This document shows, one piece after another, positions 54,284-64,000 of a stretch of 64,000 bases of DNA (its first letter is position 1; the number at the start of each line of letters is the position of its first letter). The notes under the pieces were generated by a model. The model was given only the letters and a program-made list of their open reading frames with translations. It was not told the DNA's origin and did not search any database. The position numbers and the translations under genes are program-made. This DNA is from Micractinium sp. NFX-FRZ. Taxonomy: Eukaryota; Chlorophyta; Trebouxiophyceae; Chlorellales; Chlorellaceae. Where the stretch lies: the NCBI GenBank assembly GCA_029339195.1, contig JAPTJF010000148.1, forward strand, positions 1 to 64,000. The letters run 5' to 3'.

Positions 54284-57200
54284 ATGCCACGTCGCAAGGC
54301 ACCAGCCCCTCAACAGGCGCTAGGGCGCGTGGAGGACAGGCACTTGGCGGCGGGCGACGACGTCGAGGCGGAAGCGGCGGCGGCAGACTGGCAGCTGTCA
54401 GTCGGCGCTATTGGCTACCACAGTGAGGAGGACAGCGAGGAGGACCGCTTCATCCGGCGCCCCGCCAAGCGTCGGCGCAAGCAGCAGCGGCGGGGGAAAG
54501 CGGCAGGCGCTGATGAGGGCGGCGACGGCCGAACCGCCGTGGTTGTTGCTTTGCATTCAGCGTCTGACCTGGAGTTCTGCTTTGCTGAGCTGGCAGTGGA
54601 GTGGCAGCCAGCGCCCGCTCAGCATCAGGTGCAGGGTGTAGAAGCAGATGCAGAAGATGCAGGCAGAGGGCCGCAGCTGCAGATGGAGCTGGAGGTGTGG
54701 GAGGCAGCAGCAGAGGACGGCAGGGGCAGCAGCAGCAGCGGCAGCAGCATTCTTGTGCGGTTCCGGCCAGCCAGCACCGACGCCCCCACCAGCAGCAGCG
54801 GTGGCGCCAGCGCTGCGGCCTGGCAGGGCAGCATCGCAGCCCCCAGCCGGGAGGCAGCAGAGGCGCTGTTGGCACTCCTCAAATCTGGGCACCTGTGCTG
54901 CGGGATGCCCAGCAGCAGCAGCAGCAGCAGGAGCAGCAGTGGCCCTTCCAGCAGCTCAGCGGCAGCCGCTCCACCGGCCGCCTTGCAGCTGAGCTTGGCA
55001 GATAAAGCCACAGATGAGGCGGCAGGACACCCAGAGGAGCAGCAGCAGCGTGCGTGGCAGCGCAACCTGCTGCAGCTGCTGCTGGGCTGGCTGGCGCCGC
55101 AGCTGGATCCTGAGCGCGAGCTCGAGCAGCAGGTGCAGCAGGCACAGCAGGCACAGCAGCAGGCGCAGCAGGCGGGCAGCAGCGCGGCTGCGGCTGCGGC
55201 TGCGGCAGCACCCGAGCTGCTCAGCAGCCCGCTGTGTAGCCCCCGGAGCGGCGCCGGGCCCACCTCTCCTTTCAGCCCCGGAGCAGCAGCAGCAGCAGCA
55301 GGAGGAGCGGGTGCAGCGTCGTTTGATGCATCGGAGCTGTATGCAGCGGTGAAGCCCACAGGGCGGGAGCCGGAGCTGCCAGCTGGCACAACCTCGTCCA
55401 CCCTGCTGCCCACGCTGCGCCGCTACCAGGCGCGGGCGGCCCAGTGGATGGTGTGCCGTGAGCAGGGGCTGCCCACAGCAGCGGCAGCAGCAGCAGGTGG
55501 CACCAAGCAAGAGGAGGGAGAGGAGGAGGCGCATGCGCACTCGCCGCCGCTGCACCCGCTGTGGCGCCAGGTGCCCTGCAGCGGCGGAGGCGCCGAGGAT
55601 GGCTCAGCAGGCGACCCTCGCTGCCTCTATGTGAACCCTTACAATGGGCAGATCAGCCTGGAGCGCTTCCCAGCAGAGCCAGAGGTGAGAGCGGAGGCGG
55701 CTGCAGGGTAGTTGATGGGCAAGGGGGGCAGGCAGGTAAGTGGGTAGGCAGAGGGGCAGACAGGCTGGGGGGCATGCAGCCTGGCGAGCGTGTGCTTGCC
55801 TCGGCACAGGATGCGATGAGTGCTGCCCAGCGTGCCCGCTCGGCTCCCTGCCTGCCTGCCTGCCTGGCAGCCTGGCAGCCCATCCTCTCCACCCCAGGCG
55901 GGGGGAGGCGTCCTGGGCGAGGCTGCAGAGGTCCAGCCTCCTCCTGCCCCCTCACTCACCTTCTCCCTCATGCCTTTCGTTTGCCTCCCTCTCCATGCAC
56001 CTCGGCAGGTGCGGGGCGGCATCCTGAGTGACGAAATGGGCCTGGGAAAGACGGTGGAGCTGCTGGCATGCATCACAGCCCACCGCTACAGCGGGCCGCC
56101 CCCCAGCTTTGAGCATGAGAAGGCGGGGAAGAGGTGGGAGGGGCAGGGAGTGGTGGGGCGCTCAGGCCAGGGTGGGGTGGAAGTGCGGGGGGTGTGTGGC
56201 TCAATCAGCTTCACCCAGCCTCACCCTGGATCGCCAGCTTCCTGGGTACACAGGGATGGGAGGGGAAGAGCTGAGAAAGGCGCCTGGTGGAGTGTTAGCA
56301 GTCAGAACGGTGTAGGGGTTGGCCTGGATCTGCGTATGGTGGCAGGCACCTCAGACAGGGAGGGATGTGGCACGCTGCTTTCGAGCACACATATTCAGGC
56401 ACGCTGAGCCTGGTGCATGCGCTGCTGAGGGTGGGCTGCCGCGCTGTAGCTGCCTTGGAGTCGTCAAATGCACCCGCCCCACTGCCCATGCGCCTGCCTG
56501 CCTGCCTACCTGCCTGCTTCTTGGTCTCCTGTCGGCCTGCAGGCGCAGCAGGAAGGAGAGGATCGACTGCCTGTGCGGGGCCACCTCTGAAGTTGGGTAC
56601 ACAGGTAAGAGCTAGTGGCTGGCTGATGAAGGGTGGGGTGTGAGGGCATGGGGTGGTAGGGGTGGTCCTGCTGAGGCGGGCCCTGCCGGTGTGGCAGAAG
56701 TTGGGGTGTTGGGCCCATACCCTGCTGTTATTGCCCTGCACCTCGCCTGCCTGCGTGGGCATCGCCACAGGACCGCTCATCTTCACCACCACGTTGTGCT
56801 TTGATGTTCCCTCCTCACCACACGGCCGCACTCGTACTCTTCTTCTTCTGGCCTCCAGGCTTGTGGCTCCAATGTGACGACTGCAACGCGTGGATGCACG
56901 CCGCCTGCCTGGGCCTGAAGCGCGTGCCGCCGGGGGAGTATGTGTGCGGCGCCTGCCAGCGTGCCAAGGCGGCGGCGGCGGTGCGGCAGGACTGCGGGGC
57001 CACCTTGGTGGTATGTCCCACGCCCATCCTGCACCAGTGGTGAGGCCTGGGGTGGGAGAGGCGTGAAGGAGGGGGGAGGAGAGGAGTGGAGAGGGAAGGG
57101 GTTTCTGCTGGGAGGGTACGTGAGTGAGCGTGTGGGTGGTCATCTATCCGGGATGTCTGCTGGTCTGCCCCACGCCCATCCTGCACCAATTGTGAGGCCT

Positions 57201-60200
57201 GGGATGGGAGGGGACGGAGAGGAGAGGAGAAGGGTTGTCGGGAGGAGCGTCGGAAGGGTACTCTAAGAGTGCGAGTGCGGGGTCCAGCTGTGGAGCGCCC
57301 TGCCCTTCAACAGTGTCGCCTTGCCCATTTCTGATATTTGTTCCTCACACGCTGTGCCTCCCTCGCGCCTGTAGGCGCGACGAGATTCTGCGCCACATCC
57401 AGCCTGGCGCCCTGAAGCTTTTGATCTACGAGGGGCAGCCGCAGCCGGGCAAAGGTGGGGTGGGCGCAGCATGGGTGGGCGGGTGGGGAGCAGCCGCCAT
57501 GGGTTGGGTGGGTGGGCCAGGAGCCGCCATGGTTGGCTGGGTGGGTGAGGCAGCTGGCCACATCACTGCGCGCCCGGGCTGCTCTGATGCGTATCAATGT
57601 GTGGTGACCAGCATGCCAAGCATGATGCATCCGCCAAGGATGGGTGCGTTACGTGCCTGCTCATGCTACTGTTGTGCTTCATTGCCTGCAGCTGGCGGGT
57701 CCAAGGTGGTGACGGCCGCCCACCTGGCAGCCGCCGACATTGTGCTTACCACGTGAGCTTTGGGGGGGATGAGCGGTAGGCAGGCGGGAGGGCAAAGGCA
57801 AGGCAGCGGGCAGTGCGCTGATATTAAGAGAGGAGGCTTTCCCAGGAGGCAGGCAGGCAGGCGGTGCACTCGGAGGAGCGGAGGCTCACCCCGGAGGCTG
57901 CATGGTGTGCACATGGCCATCGGCACTCCCTCCTCCGTCCCCTTGATGCCGGCGCCTGCTTGCTTCGCATCTTGCATCCCCTTCGTTACTGCAGGTACGA
58001 CGTGCTGCGCCACGACGTGCATCACTTCCCAGATGCTGCTGACGAGGCGGAGGCAGCTGCGCGGCAGCTGCGGCGCAAGAAGAAGTACGAGGTGCGCTGA
58101 GCTGGAGAGGCAGTGCTGATGTGGCAGTGCTGATGTGGCGGTGTGGGGCAATCAATCAACCTGAGAGGAGAGCATGGGCGCGTGGTATGTTTTTGCCAGG
58201 GAGCGTTTTGCGCCCGCCTAGCGTGCATGCCTTGGACGACTGGCCGATCTGCTGCACCGCCACTCACCGCCTGCCTGCCTGCCTGCCTGCCTGCCGCCCG
58301 CAGATCGTGCCCACCCCGCTGACCCGCCTGCGCTGGTGGCGTGTGTGCCTGGATGAGGCGCAGATGGTGAGCGGGGGAGCAGGGGGCAGCAGCTTGCTGT
58401 GAATGGCAACGGGTCTGTGGGCACCGCCCCGGGGATGTGGGTGTGGCATTGCTGGGGGGAGGGTGTGCGCGTGTCCCGTCATGAGGCACAGATGTTGAGG
58501 GGGGCCAGAGCAGCAGCAGCAGCAGCAGCAGCAGAGCAGCTTGCTGGTGGGGGGCGGCTGGTGTTAGGAGGAGATGCTGCTGCTGCGCAGTACCTGGGGC
58601 CAGCCAGCTCCAGCCAGCTCACCACTCAGCACTGTCGGTCACTCACCGGTCCTTCCGGCCATCACCATTGTCCCTGTGCTTGCCCCACCTGCGCCTGCGC
58701 CTGCCTGTGTGCCCCCCCTTGCCCATGCCAGGTGGAGAGCAGCACGGCGCGTGCCGCCCAGATGGCGCTCAAGCTGCAGACGGTGCACAGATGGTGCGCT
58801 TGAGAGCTGGAGTGGGCAGTGCCTTCTAGCTGACACCTTGTCACCCACCCGTCCACCTTGCATGGAAGGCTTCTCGTCCTCCTGTCCGTCTGCCCGCCTG
58901 GCATGCTTTCCTGCCTACCCGCGTGCCTGCCTACCTGCCTGCCTGCACGCCTGCCTGCCTGCTCATCCACCCCTTCACCCGCCTCCTCGCCTGGCCCCTG
59001 TTCACCACAGGTGCGTGACCGGCACGCCCCTGTCCCGGGGGCTGGAGGACCTGTACGGCCTGCTGGCCTTCCTGCAGGCAGCGCCCTACAGCAACCGCCA
59101 CTGGTGGCAGCGCGCGGTGCAGCGGCCGTACGAGGGGGGCAGCCGGGCAGGTGGGTGGAAGGCTGCAAGTCTGGCAGGCTCCCCCTCTGCTCGGCCTGGC
59201 CTGGCGGGGCACAGGGCAGCTCAGCAGTTGGACCTTGCTTGCTTTGCTGGGACTAAGCGGGAGGGAGGAGGGAGCTTCCCGGCTCAGTAGCAGCAACCTT
59301 GTGAGGGGGCAGCTGGGCAGGCCGGTGTTGCCTGTGCAGCCAGGTGCACGGGAAAGAGCTTGCTTGCCACAATGCCTGGCTGTCCAGCGCGAGTCCGCGA
59401 TGTGGTCGCTGCGACAAGTTGGCTGCCCTGCTCCATCGCTGCTCAACTGGCTGTCTGGCTGGCTGGCTAAGGTCACACCACAGATTGCACTGCCTTTCCC
59501 CCGCTTCCCAACCCGCCCCCGCCGCAGCCCGCGCCCGTCTGCTGGCGCTGCTCAAGCCCTCCCTGGGCGGCCTGCTGTGGCGGTCTGCCAAGGCCGACGT
59601 CGCCCACGAGCTCGGCCTGCCGCCACAGGTGAGAGCTATTAAGTAAGCAATAAACGTGTGTCGTTGCATTTTCGGATGTTGCATTTTTGGCCTGCCGCCA
59701 CAGGTGGCGCCTCTTACTTCAGTCAAGCAAAGCTACACCAGACGAGTGTGGTGTCACTTTCGAATGCACAGTGTAGGTCCTATAATTCAGCACCAGCACT
59801 GGCTCTTGTGCTTTAAAGCTCCAAATTTGGAGCTGCCGGGTGCCATGCCATGCCTCAATTGTTGAGGTTTCCAGGGTTGACCCTAATCGCTGCTGCCTCC
59901 GTCAGCTTAGTGCCCGACTTCCTCGCCCCCGGCTCACCCCTGCCCCCCTTTTGCACCCCCCTGTCTACCCCTCCCCTCTCCCTGCCCGCAGCACCACCAC
60001 CTGACTCGCCTGCAGATGAGCGCCATCGAGCGGCACTTCTACGGCAGGCAGCACCAGGCAAGGCGTGCTGCATGCCATGCATGCACCTAACAGCCGCCTC
60101 GCCAGGCTGGCTGGGCTGGCCTCATGACATGCTGATGTGGCACCCGGCTGATGTGGCACTTCCTGCTTATGTGGCACCCCGCCCCCTGCAGGACTGTGTC

Positions 60201-63200
60201 GAGAAGGCACGCGCCACGCTGTCCTCTGCCATGCTGGCGGCCGCCACATCAGCGGCAGCTGCTGTGGATGGAATCGAGATAGTGGAAGGCGAGGGGCGGG
60301 GCGGGCCGCTGTCTCCAACGGCTGCAGCAGCGGCAGCGGCAGCGACAGCGGCTGGGTTTGAGGACCGGTCGCTCACCCGAAAGGAGGAGGCCTCGCTGCT
60401 GCACCCGCTGCTGCGCCTGCGCCAGGCATGCTGCCACCCGCAGGTACGCCGCCCGCCCCTCTCTCTGCCAGCAGGCACGCACAATCACGCCCCGCCGCCT
60501 GCCCTCCTGCACCCGTCACTCCACAACCTGTGTGTCCGCCACTGCTCCCTCCCAGTGCCCCCCACCTACTTTACTCGCCCTCCCTGTTCTCTCCCAGGTT
60601 GGCGGTGCCGGCATCAAGGCGCTGGCTCACCAGCGGGCACCCATGACGATGGGGGAGGTGCTGGATGTGATGCTGACCAAAGCCCGGGTGGAGGCGGAGG
60701 ATGTGCAGGTGAGGTCAGGGTGGGACCGGGGGGTGGATGAGCGAGCGGTGAGATGTTTGGAAAGAGGACTGAATGAGCGAGCGGCGGGGTGTGGAGCAGA
60801 GGGGTTTATGAGGGGTCCTGGGGCCTCGCTCACAGCGTTGGGCCCCCATGTTTCAACACACACACACACCACCCAGTAACCCCCTCGCCTTCCCCCCCTC
60901 CTTTCCTTGCCCCCTGCAGCGCCTGCTGCTGGCCTCGCTTAACGGGCTGGCGGGGCTGCTGCTGCTGCAAGCGCAGCCGGTGGAAGCGGTCAAGGCGTAT
61001 CGCGAGGCGCTGGCCATCGGTGAGTGCCAGGAGGAGGAGTGGGATGAACTTAATGCGACTGTGTTGTGAGTGATGAAGGTGTGGGGGGAGGCTCTGTCCT
61101 CCTATGAGGTGGGGGGGTGTGATGCCAGTGGGATGAGGCAGGGTGTTGCTTGATGTCTCCAAGGGGTGGGGCCATCAAGGGGTGGGGGGGTGCTGGGCAG
61201 CGGGCCTTGCAGGGCCGGGGCTCCGAACAGTGCAGATATCACCACAACCGCCCACCCCTCCTGCCCCTGTGCCTGCAGTGGAGAACAACAGGGCGCAAGT
61301 GCGCGCCGACAAGCTGCAGCAGCTGCACACGCTGCACAACCTGGGCGACCTGCTGGGTGCAGACGGCAGGTGGGTCAACCGCTAGCTTCAAACACGCGTT
61401 ATGCTCCTTGCCCCGCCCCCCCCCGGGCTTGGCTGGTTGCTCAGTGGGTCAACAGCTGTCTCTGTCCACTCTTCAAGAAATCTGCACACGCTGCACATGC
61501 TGCACAACCTGGCTGCTCTGGTGGGACCCGAAGGCAGGTGGGGTTCCCCTGGGTGGACTCTCTTGGGGGGGGCACTGCGGTGTTGGGTCCACCCGTGCAG
61601 AAGCGTTTGCAGCGCGATGCCCACGTGGCGCGGCAGCCAGTCGGCAGGACAGGGTTGACAATTGCAATACATGCCTGCTATCTCACCACCGATGTCTGAG
61701 AGTGTTGTGCCTTGCAGGGGCGTGCCCGGCGTGGCGCCCACGCTGCGCGACAGCCAGCTGGCGCGGCAGGCCCAGGAGCTGCGGGAGGAGTATCTTGCTG
61801 AGTCAGCTGCCAGGCTGGCAATAGCGGCTGCTGAGGTGGAGGAGGTGGAGAGGCACGCGCGGCGGGCCAAGGCGCCGCTGCTGCAGCAGGTGGCAGGAGA
61901 GCGCGAAGTGGAAGGTGGGTCTGGCTCCCTGTGTCCTTAACGCTGTCCCTTATGCCCCTTACCGCTGACTTGCCAACCAGCGGCAGTGTGCTGTGCCTGC
62001 CTATCCCCCTCGCCACCCGGCGAGGCCTCGCAGGGCTGCTTCGCATGTGTCACATGCGCGCTCCCCCATTACTGCTGGAGAACACTGAACAGCCGCCCCC
62101 TGGCCCCTGCTGTGCGCGCCTGCAGAGCTGTTGGGCGGGTGACAAATGTGTTCCCAATTCATCCCCCAAAGACTTTGACCAGCCGCCCCCTTCCTCTACT
62201 GTGCCCGCTGCAGAGCTGTTGGGCGGGTGGTACATGCGAGCGGTGGCGCTGTTCGTGCAGCACGGCCGCGAGCAGCATGCGCAAGGTGCGCCCAGGCTTT
62301 GATGAGGCATGATGTCGTGCCCACTGGCAGGCGGCCAAAGCGCGCCGCCAGGGCAGGGGGCGGGGCCGGTTGTGCTTGACCAGTGTGTGTGCCTGCCCCT
62401 GCCGCCTGCCTGGCACTCCTGCTGGCACCGACTGCCCCCTGCAGCCGCTCTGCAGCCGCTCAATGAACCGGGGGCAACTGCGGAGCACCCCTGCACCTTG
62501 AGCCTTTTGCAAGAAGATGTAACTGCAACAACTCCTCTCCGCTCTGCAGCCGCTGTGGCTGATCGGATCAGGGAGCAGCTGAAGGAGGAGACAATGTACC
62601 TGCGCTCCGTCTCCCAGGCAAGCCGCTGCGCATGTGTCGCTACGTTGAACAGCGGTGTTTGTTACTGTTGGACAGGGTGTATTGATCAGTTGCCATCGCA
62701 TCGTCCCCTGTTAGCTCCTTTGCCTGTGAGTTCTCAGACCTGCACGCGCTGGGGTAGCATGCTGCAGTAAGCGCACCCAGTGCAAAGCCTTGCATTCACT
62801 GGGTTTGGGGGACCTGCATAACGTGGAGGCGGCTGTGAAGGGGGAGAAGCTGCACTTGCAGCGCATTCAATGGGCACCCTGCATGTTGTTCTTGCCTGGT
62901 CTCTCCCGCTATGTCCCTGTGCAGAACGCCACCACCATTGCGTCGAAGTTCCGGGACCTGCACGGTCTGGAGATGGCCGTGAAGGGGGAGCTGCGTGAGC
63001 TGGGGCGGGCGCAGGGGGAGGCGATGGAGGAGCTGACGCGCCTGCAGGTGCGCCTGCTGCCCCTGCCTGCTGTGCCTGCTTTGGCTTGCTAACGTATTCC
63101 GGGAGGGTGCAGGGGGAGGCGACAGAGGAGCTGACACGCCTGCAGGCACGCCTGCAGTGCCCGCCTGCTGTGCTTTGCATGCTGTGCCTGCTGTCTCTGC

Positions 63201-63933
63201 GTGCTTTGCTATACAATTGAGTTTGAAAGCTGTGGCGGGCGCAGGGGGAGGCGGTGGAGAAGGCTGATTCGCCCGCCTGCAGATGCGCCGTGGGTCGCAG
63301 TTCGGCTTATTTCAAGTTCAACCCTCCCCTTTCTTGCTGCTTTGGTTTCTTGCAGGGCGCCTGCCAGCAGCCCACGCCAGCGCTGGTTGAGCTGGCGGCC
63401 ACGTGCAGCCGGTGCCGGGCGGAGACGGCGGTGGCGGGGCGCGTGTGCCGGCACTGCAAGCTGGAGGAGAAGTTCTGGGGGTGGGAGGTGAGCCGAAATG
63501 TGTTATGTTTGACCGGGCTCAGGCGATTTAGGGCGTGTGTGCAGGACGGCGTTGGACAACCTTTTCTGAGCGGGGGCTCGGCTGCCAGCTAATACTAGCC
63601 AGGCCTAGCACGAAGCCATGTTTGCACTGTGCTTCCACGCCGCCCTGCCCTCCCCCACCGCCCCCAACGCGGGCTGCCTTCCCACGCCTGTGCAGGGCCG
63701 CGCCTTTGCCCTCTACTCCAAGGCGCGAGAGGGCGCGGGCAGCGTGACGGCAGAGGAGGCCATCCGGCAGGCGCAGCAGACGCTGCTGCAGGGGCGCGTG
63801 GGGCGCGGCGGGCTGGGGGAGGCGGCGGCCGTGGGCAACCAAGCTGCGGGGGGTGCAGGCGGCGAGGAGGAGGACGGCGGGCATCACCTGCTGCTGGGCG
63901 CCACGGGACGGGGCAACGCGGTAGCCAAGACAG
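54284..63933 (+). CDS. SHPRH: SHPRH-type SNF2 helicase / E3 ubiquitin ligase (3' end outside window)
   Basis: Exons: 54284-55684, 56009-56133, 56543-56604, 56859-57039, 57375-57454, 57692-57752, 57995-58091, 58304-58366, 58732-58793, 59011-59150, 59528-59628, 59992-60057, 60192-60443, 60598-60708, 60920-61019, 61279-61369, 61718-61914, 62214-62285, 62550-62617, 62925-63047, 63356-63487, 63696-63933; 1274 codons so far. An acidic, Ser-rich N-terminus (1-360) precedes the SNF2 ATPase: motif I GGILSDEMGLGKTVE (about 475), then an inserted PHD finger (CLCGATSE, LQCDDCNAWMHAACLG, YVCGAC; about 515-575), VVCPTPILHQW, DEAQ box RVCLDEAQMVESSTARA (about 687) and CVTGTPLSRGLEDLYGLL. The rest matches the SHPRH middle region; RING and helicase C-terminal domain should follow. 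SHPRH polyubiquitinates PCNA in post-replication repair. Introns 12 and 19 need GC donors. Confidence 0.93.
57158..57215 (+). repeat. Copy of SHPRH-like exon 4 end
   Basis: ccacgcccatcctgcaccaa with ttgtgaggcctgggatggga copies the end of exon 4 and its donor (57018-57056), about 150 bp downstream in intron 4. The copy has TTG for TGG but keeps tgtgag. Confidence 0.88.
61475..61548 (+). repeat. Copy of SHPRH-like exon 16 end
   Basis: ctgcacacgctgcaca and gctgcacaacctggctgctc, then cgaaggcaggtgggg, mirror exon 16 (61322-61375: LHTLHNLGDLLGADGR and donor). The copy lies about 160 bp downstream in intron 16 and still looks spliceable. Confidence 0.88.
62088..62240 (+). repeat. Tandem duplication across SHPRH-like exon 18 acceptor
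   Basis: Two units of about 90 bp each contain cagccgcccc, then tgcagagctgttgggcgggt. The second holds the true exon 18 (from 62214); the first (about 62091-62180) has TGA where the exon has TGG, so it would truncate the protein. Confidence 0.9.
62795..62875 (+). repeat. Decayed copy of SHPRH-like exon 20
   Basis: gggacctgcataacgtggag and gctgtgaagggggagaagct resemble exon 20 (gggacctgcacggtctggag, gccgtgaagggggagctgcg, 62952-62996), about 145 bp upstream of it in intron 19. Confidence 0.85.
63104..63285 (+). repeat. Two decayed copies of SHPRH-like exon 20 end
   Basis: gcagggggaggcgacagagg with agctgacacgcctgcag (about 63109-63146), and gcgggcgcagggggaggcgg (about 63234), repeat the exon 20 end (gcgggcgcagggggaggcga... 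cgcctgcag, 63005-63047). Only the first preserves the frame. Confidence 0.87.
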
Positions 63934-64000
63934 GTGAGGGCAGCTGAAGTGTTGTTTTCCAACATTGTCTGACAAAGGCTGGCATGCACGGATGCTGTGC
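63934..64000 (+). other. Start of SHPRH-like intron 22, cut by window edge
   Basis: GT donor at 63934 (caggtgaggg). The remaining 67 bases are intron; the next exon lies outside. Confidence 0.75.

Noticed and set aside
58265..58300. tgcctgcc runs (also near 7460, 25490, 51702, 58920) as a mobile element signature
   Set aside because: Simple tetranucleotide runs are common in introns of this genome and have no element structure.
59630..59710. Repeat of ggcctgccgccacaggtg after SHPRH-like exon 11 as a separate exon
   Set aside because: Only about 20 bases match and the sequence before it is AT-rich and non-coding; it is another copied donor, not an exon.

Overview
The window is nuclear DNA from a GC-rich green alga, most like the Chlorella/Micractinium group of the Trebouxiophyceae. 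It has intron-dense genes with short exons. Most introns end in CTGCAG or GTGCAG, and TGTAA-type poly(A) signals are present. The genes include nucleus-encoded Psb28 and two photosystem I antenna proteins. No tRNA, rRNA or CRISPR array was seen. All gene models were spliced by eye, keeping reading phase and protein similarity consistent across introns.

Layout. 1-1644 (+): one copy of a dispersed repeat leading into a low-complexity, coiled-coil hypothetical gene. 3540-6297 (-): conserved-looking membrane protein of unknown function. 7062-8735 (+): psb28. 9475-12509 (-): TBC1D20-like Rab GAP with a C-terminal membrane anchor. 12510-13375: AT-richer spacer with a possible copia-type remnant. 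13376-17195 (+): GT92-like glycosyltransferase with a signal anchor. 17861-33031 (+): 41-exon full-size ABCB transporter of about 1441 residues. 34395-36749 (-) and 36950-39851 (+): two divergent LHCA genes sharing a 200 bp promoter region. 40702-43974 (-): long coiled-coil protein. 44311-49019 (+): signal peptide, ShKT domain and aldo-keto reductase in one gene. 49085-50720: second, inverted copy of the repeat, split by a 1033 bp insert with a 10 bp target-site duplication. 50611-51300 (+): Ala-rich hypothetical ORF. 52231-54026 (-): leucine-rich-repeat protein. 54284 to the right edge (+): SHPRH-type SNF2/PHD ubiquitin ligase, cut off before its RING and helicase C-terminal half.

Functional links: psb28 and the two LHCA genes serve photosynthesis. 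The TBC protein and the GT92-like enzyme act in the secretory pathway, the ABCB protein exports substrates, and the SHPRH protein belongs to DNA-damage tolerance. There are no operons; neighbours are divergent, convergent or in tandem, each with its own introns.

The most unusual feature is in the introns. Many carry decayed tandem copies of the exon edge next to them, seen in at least five genes. Nine of about 115 modelled introns need a GC 5' splice site. One ABC intron holds a stray protein-kinase catalytic-loop exon, and the last LHCA intron holds a poly-G tract inside a 60 bp inverted repeat.
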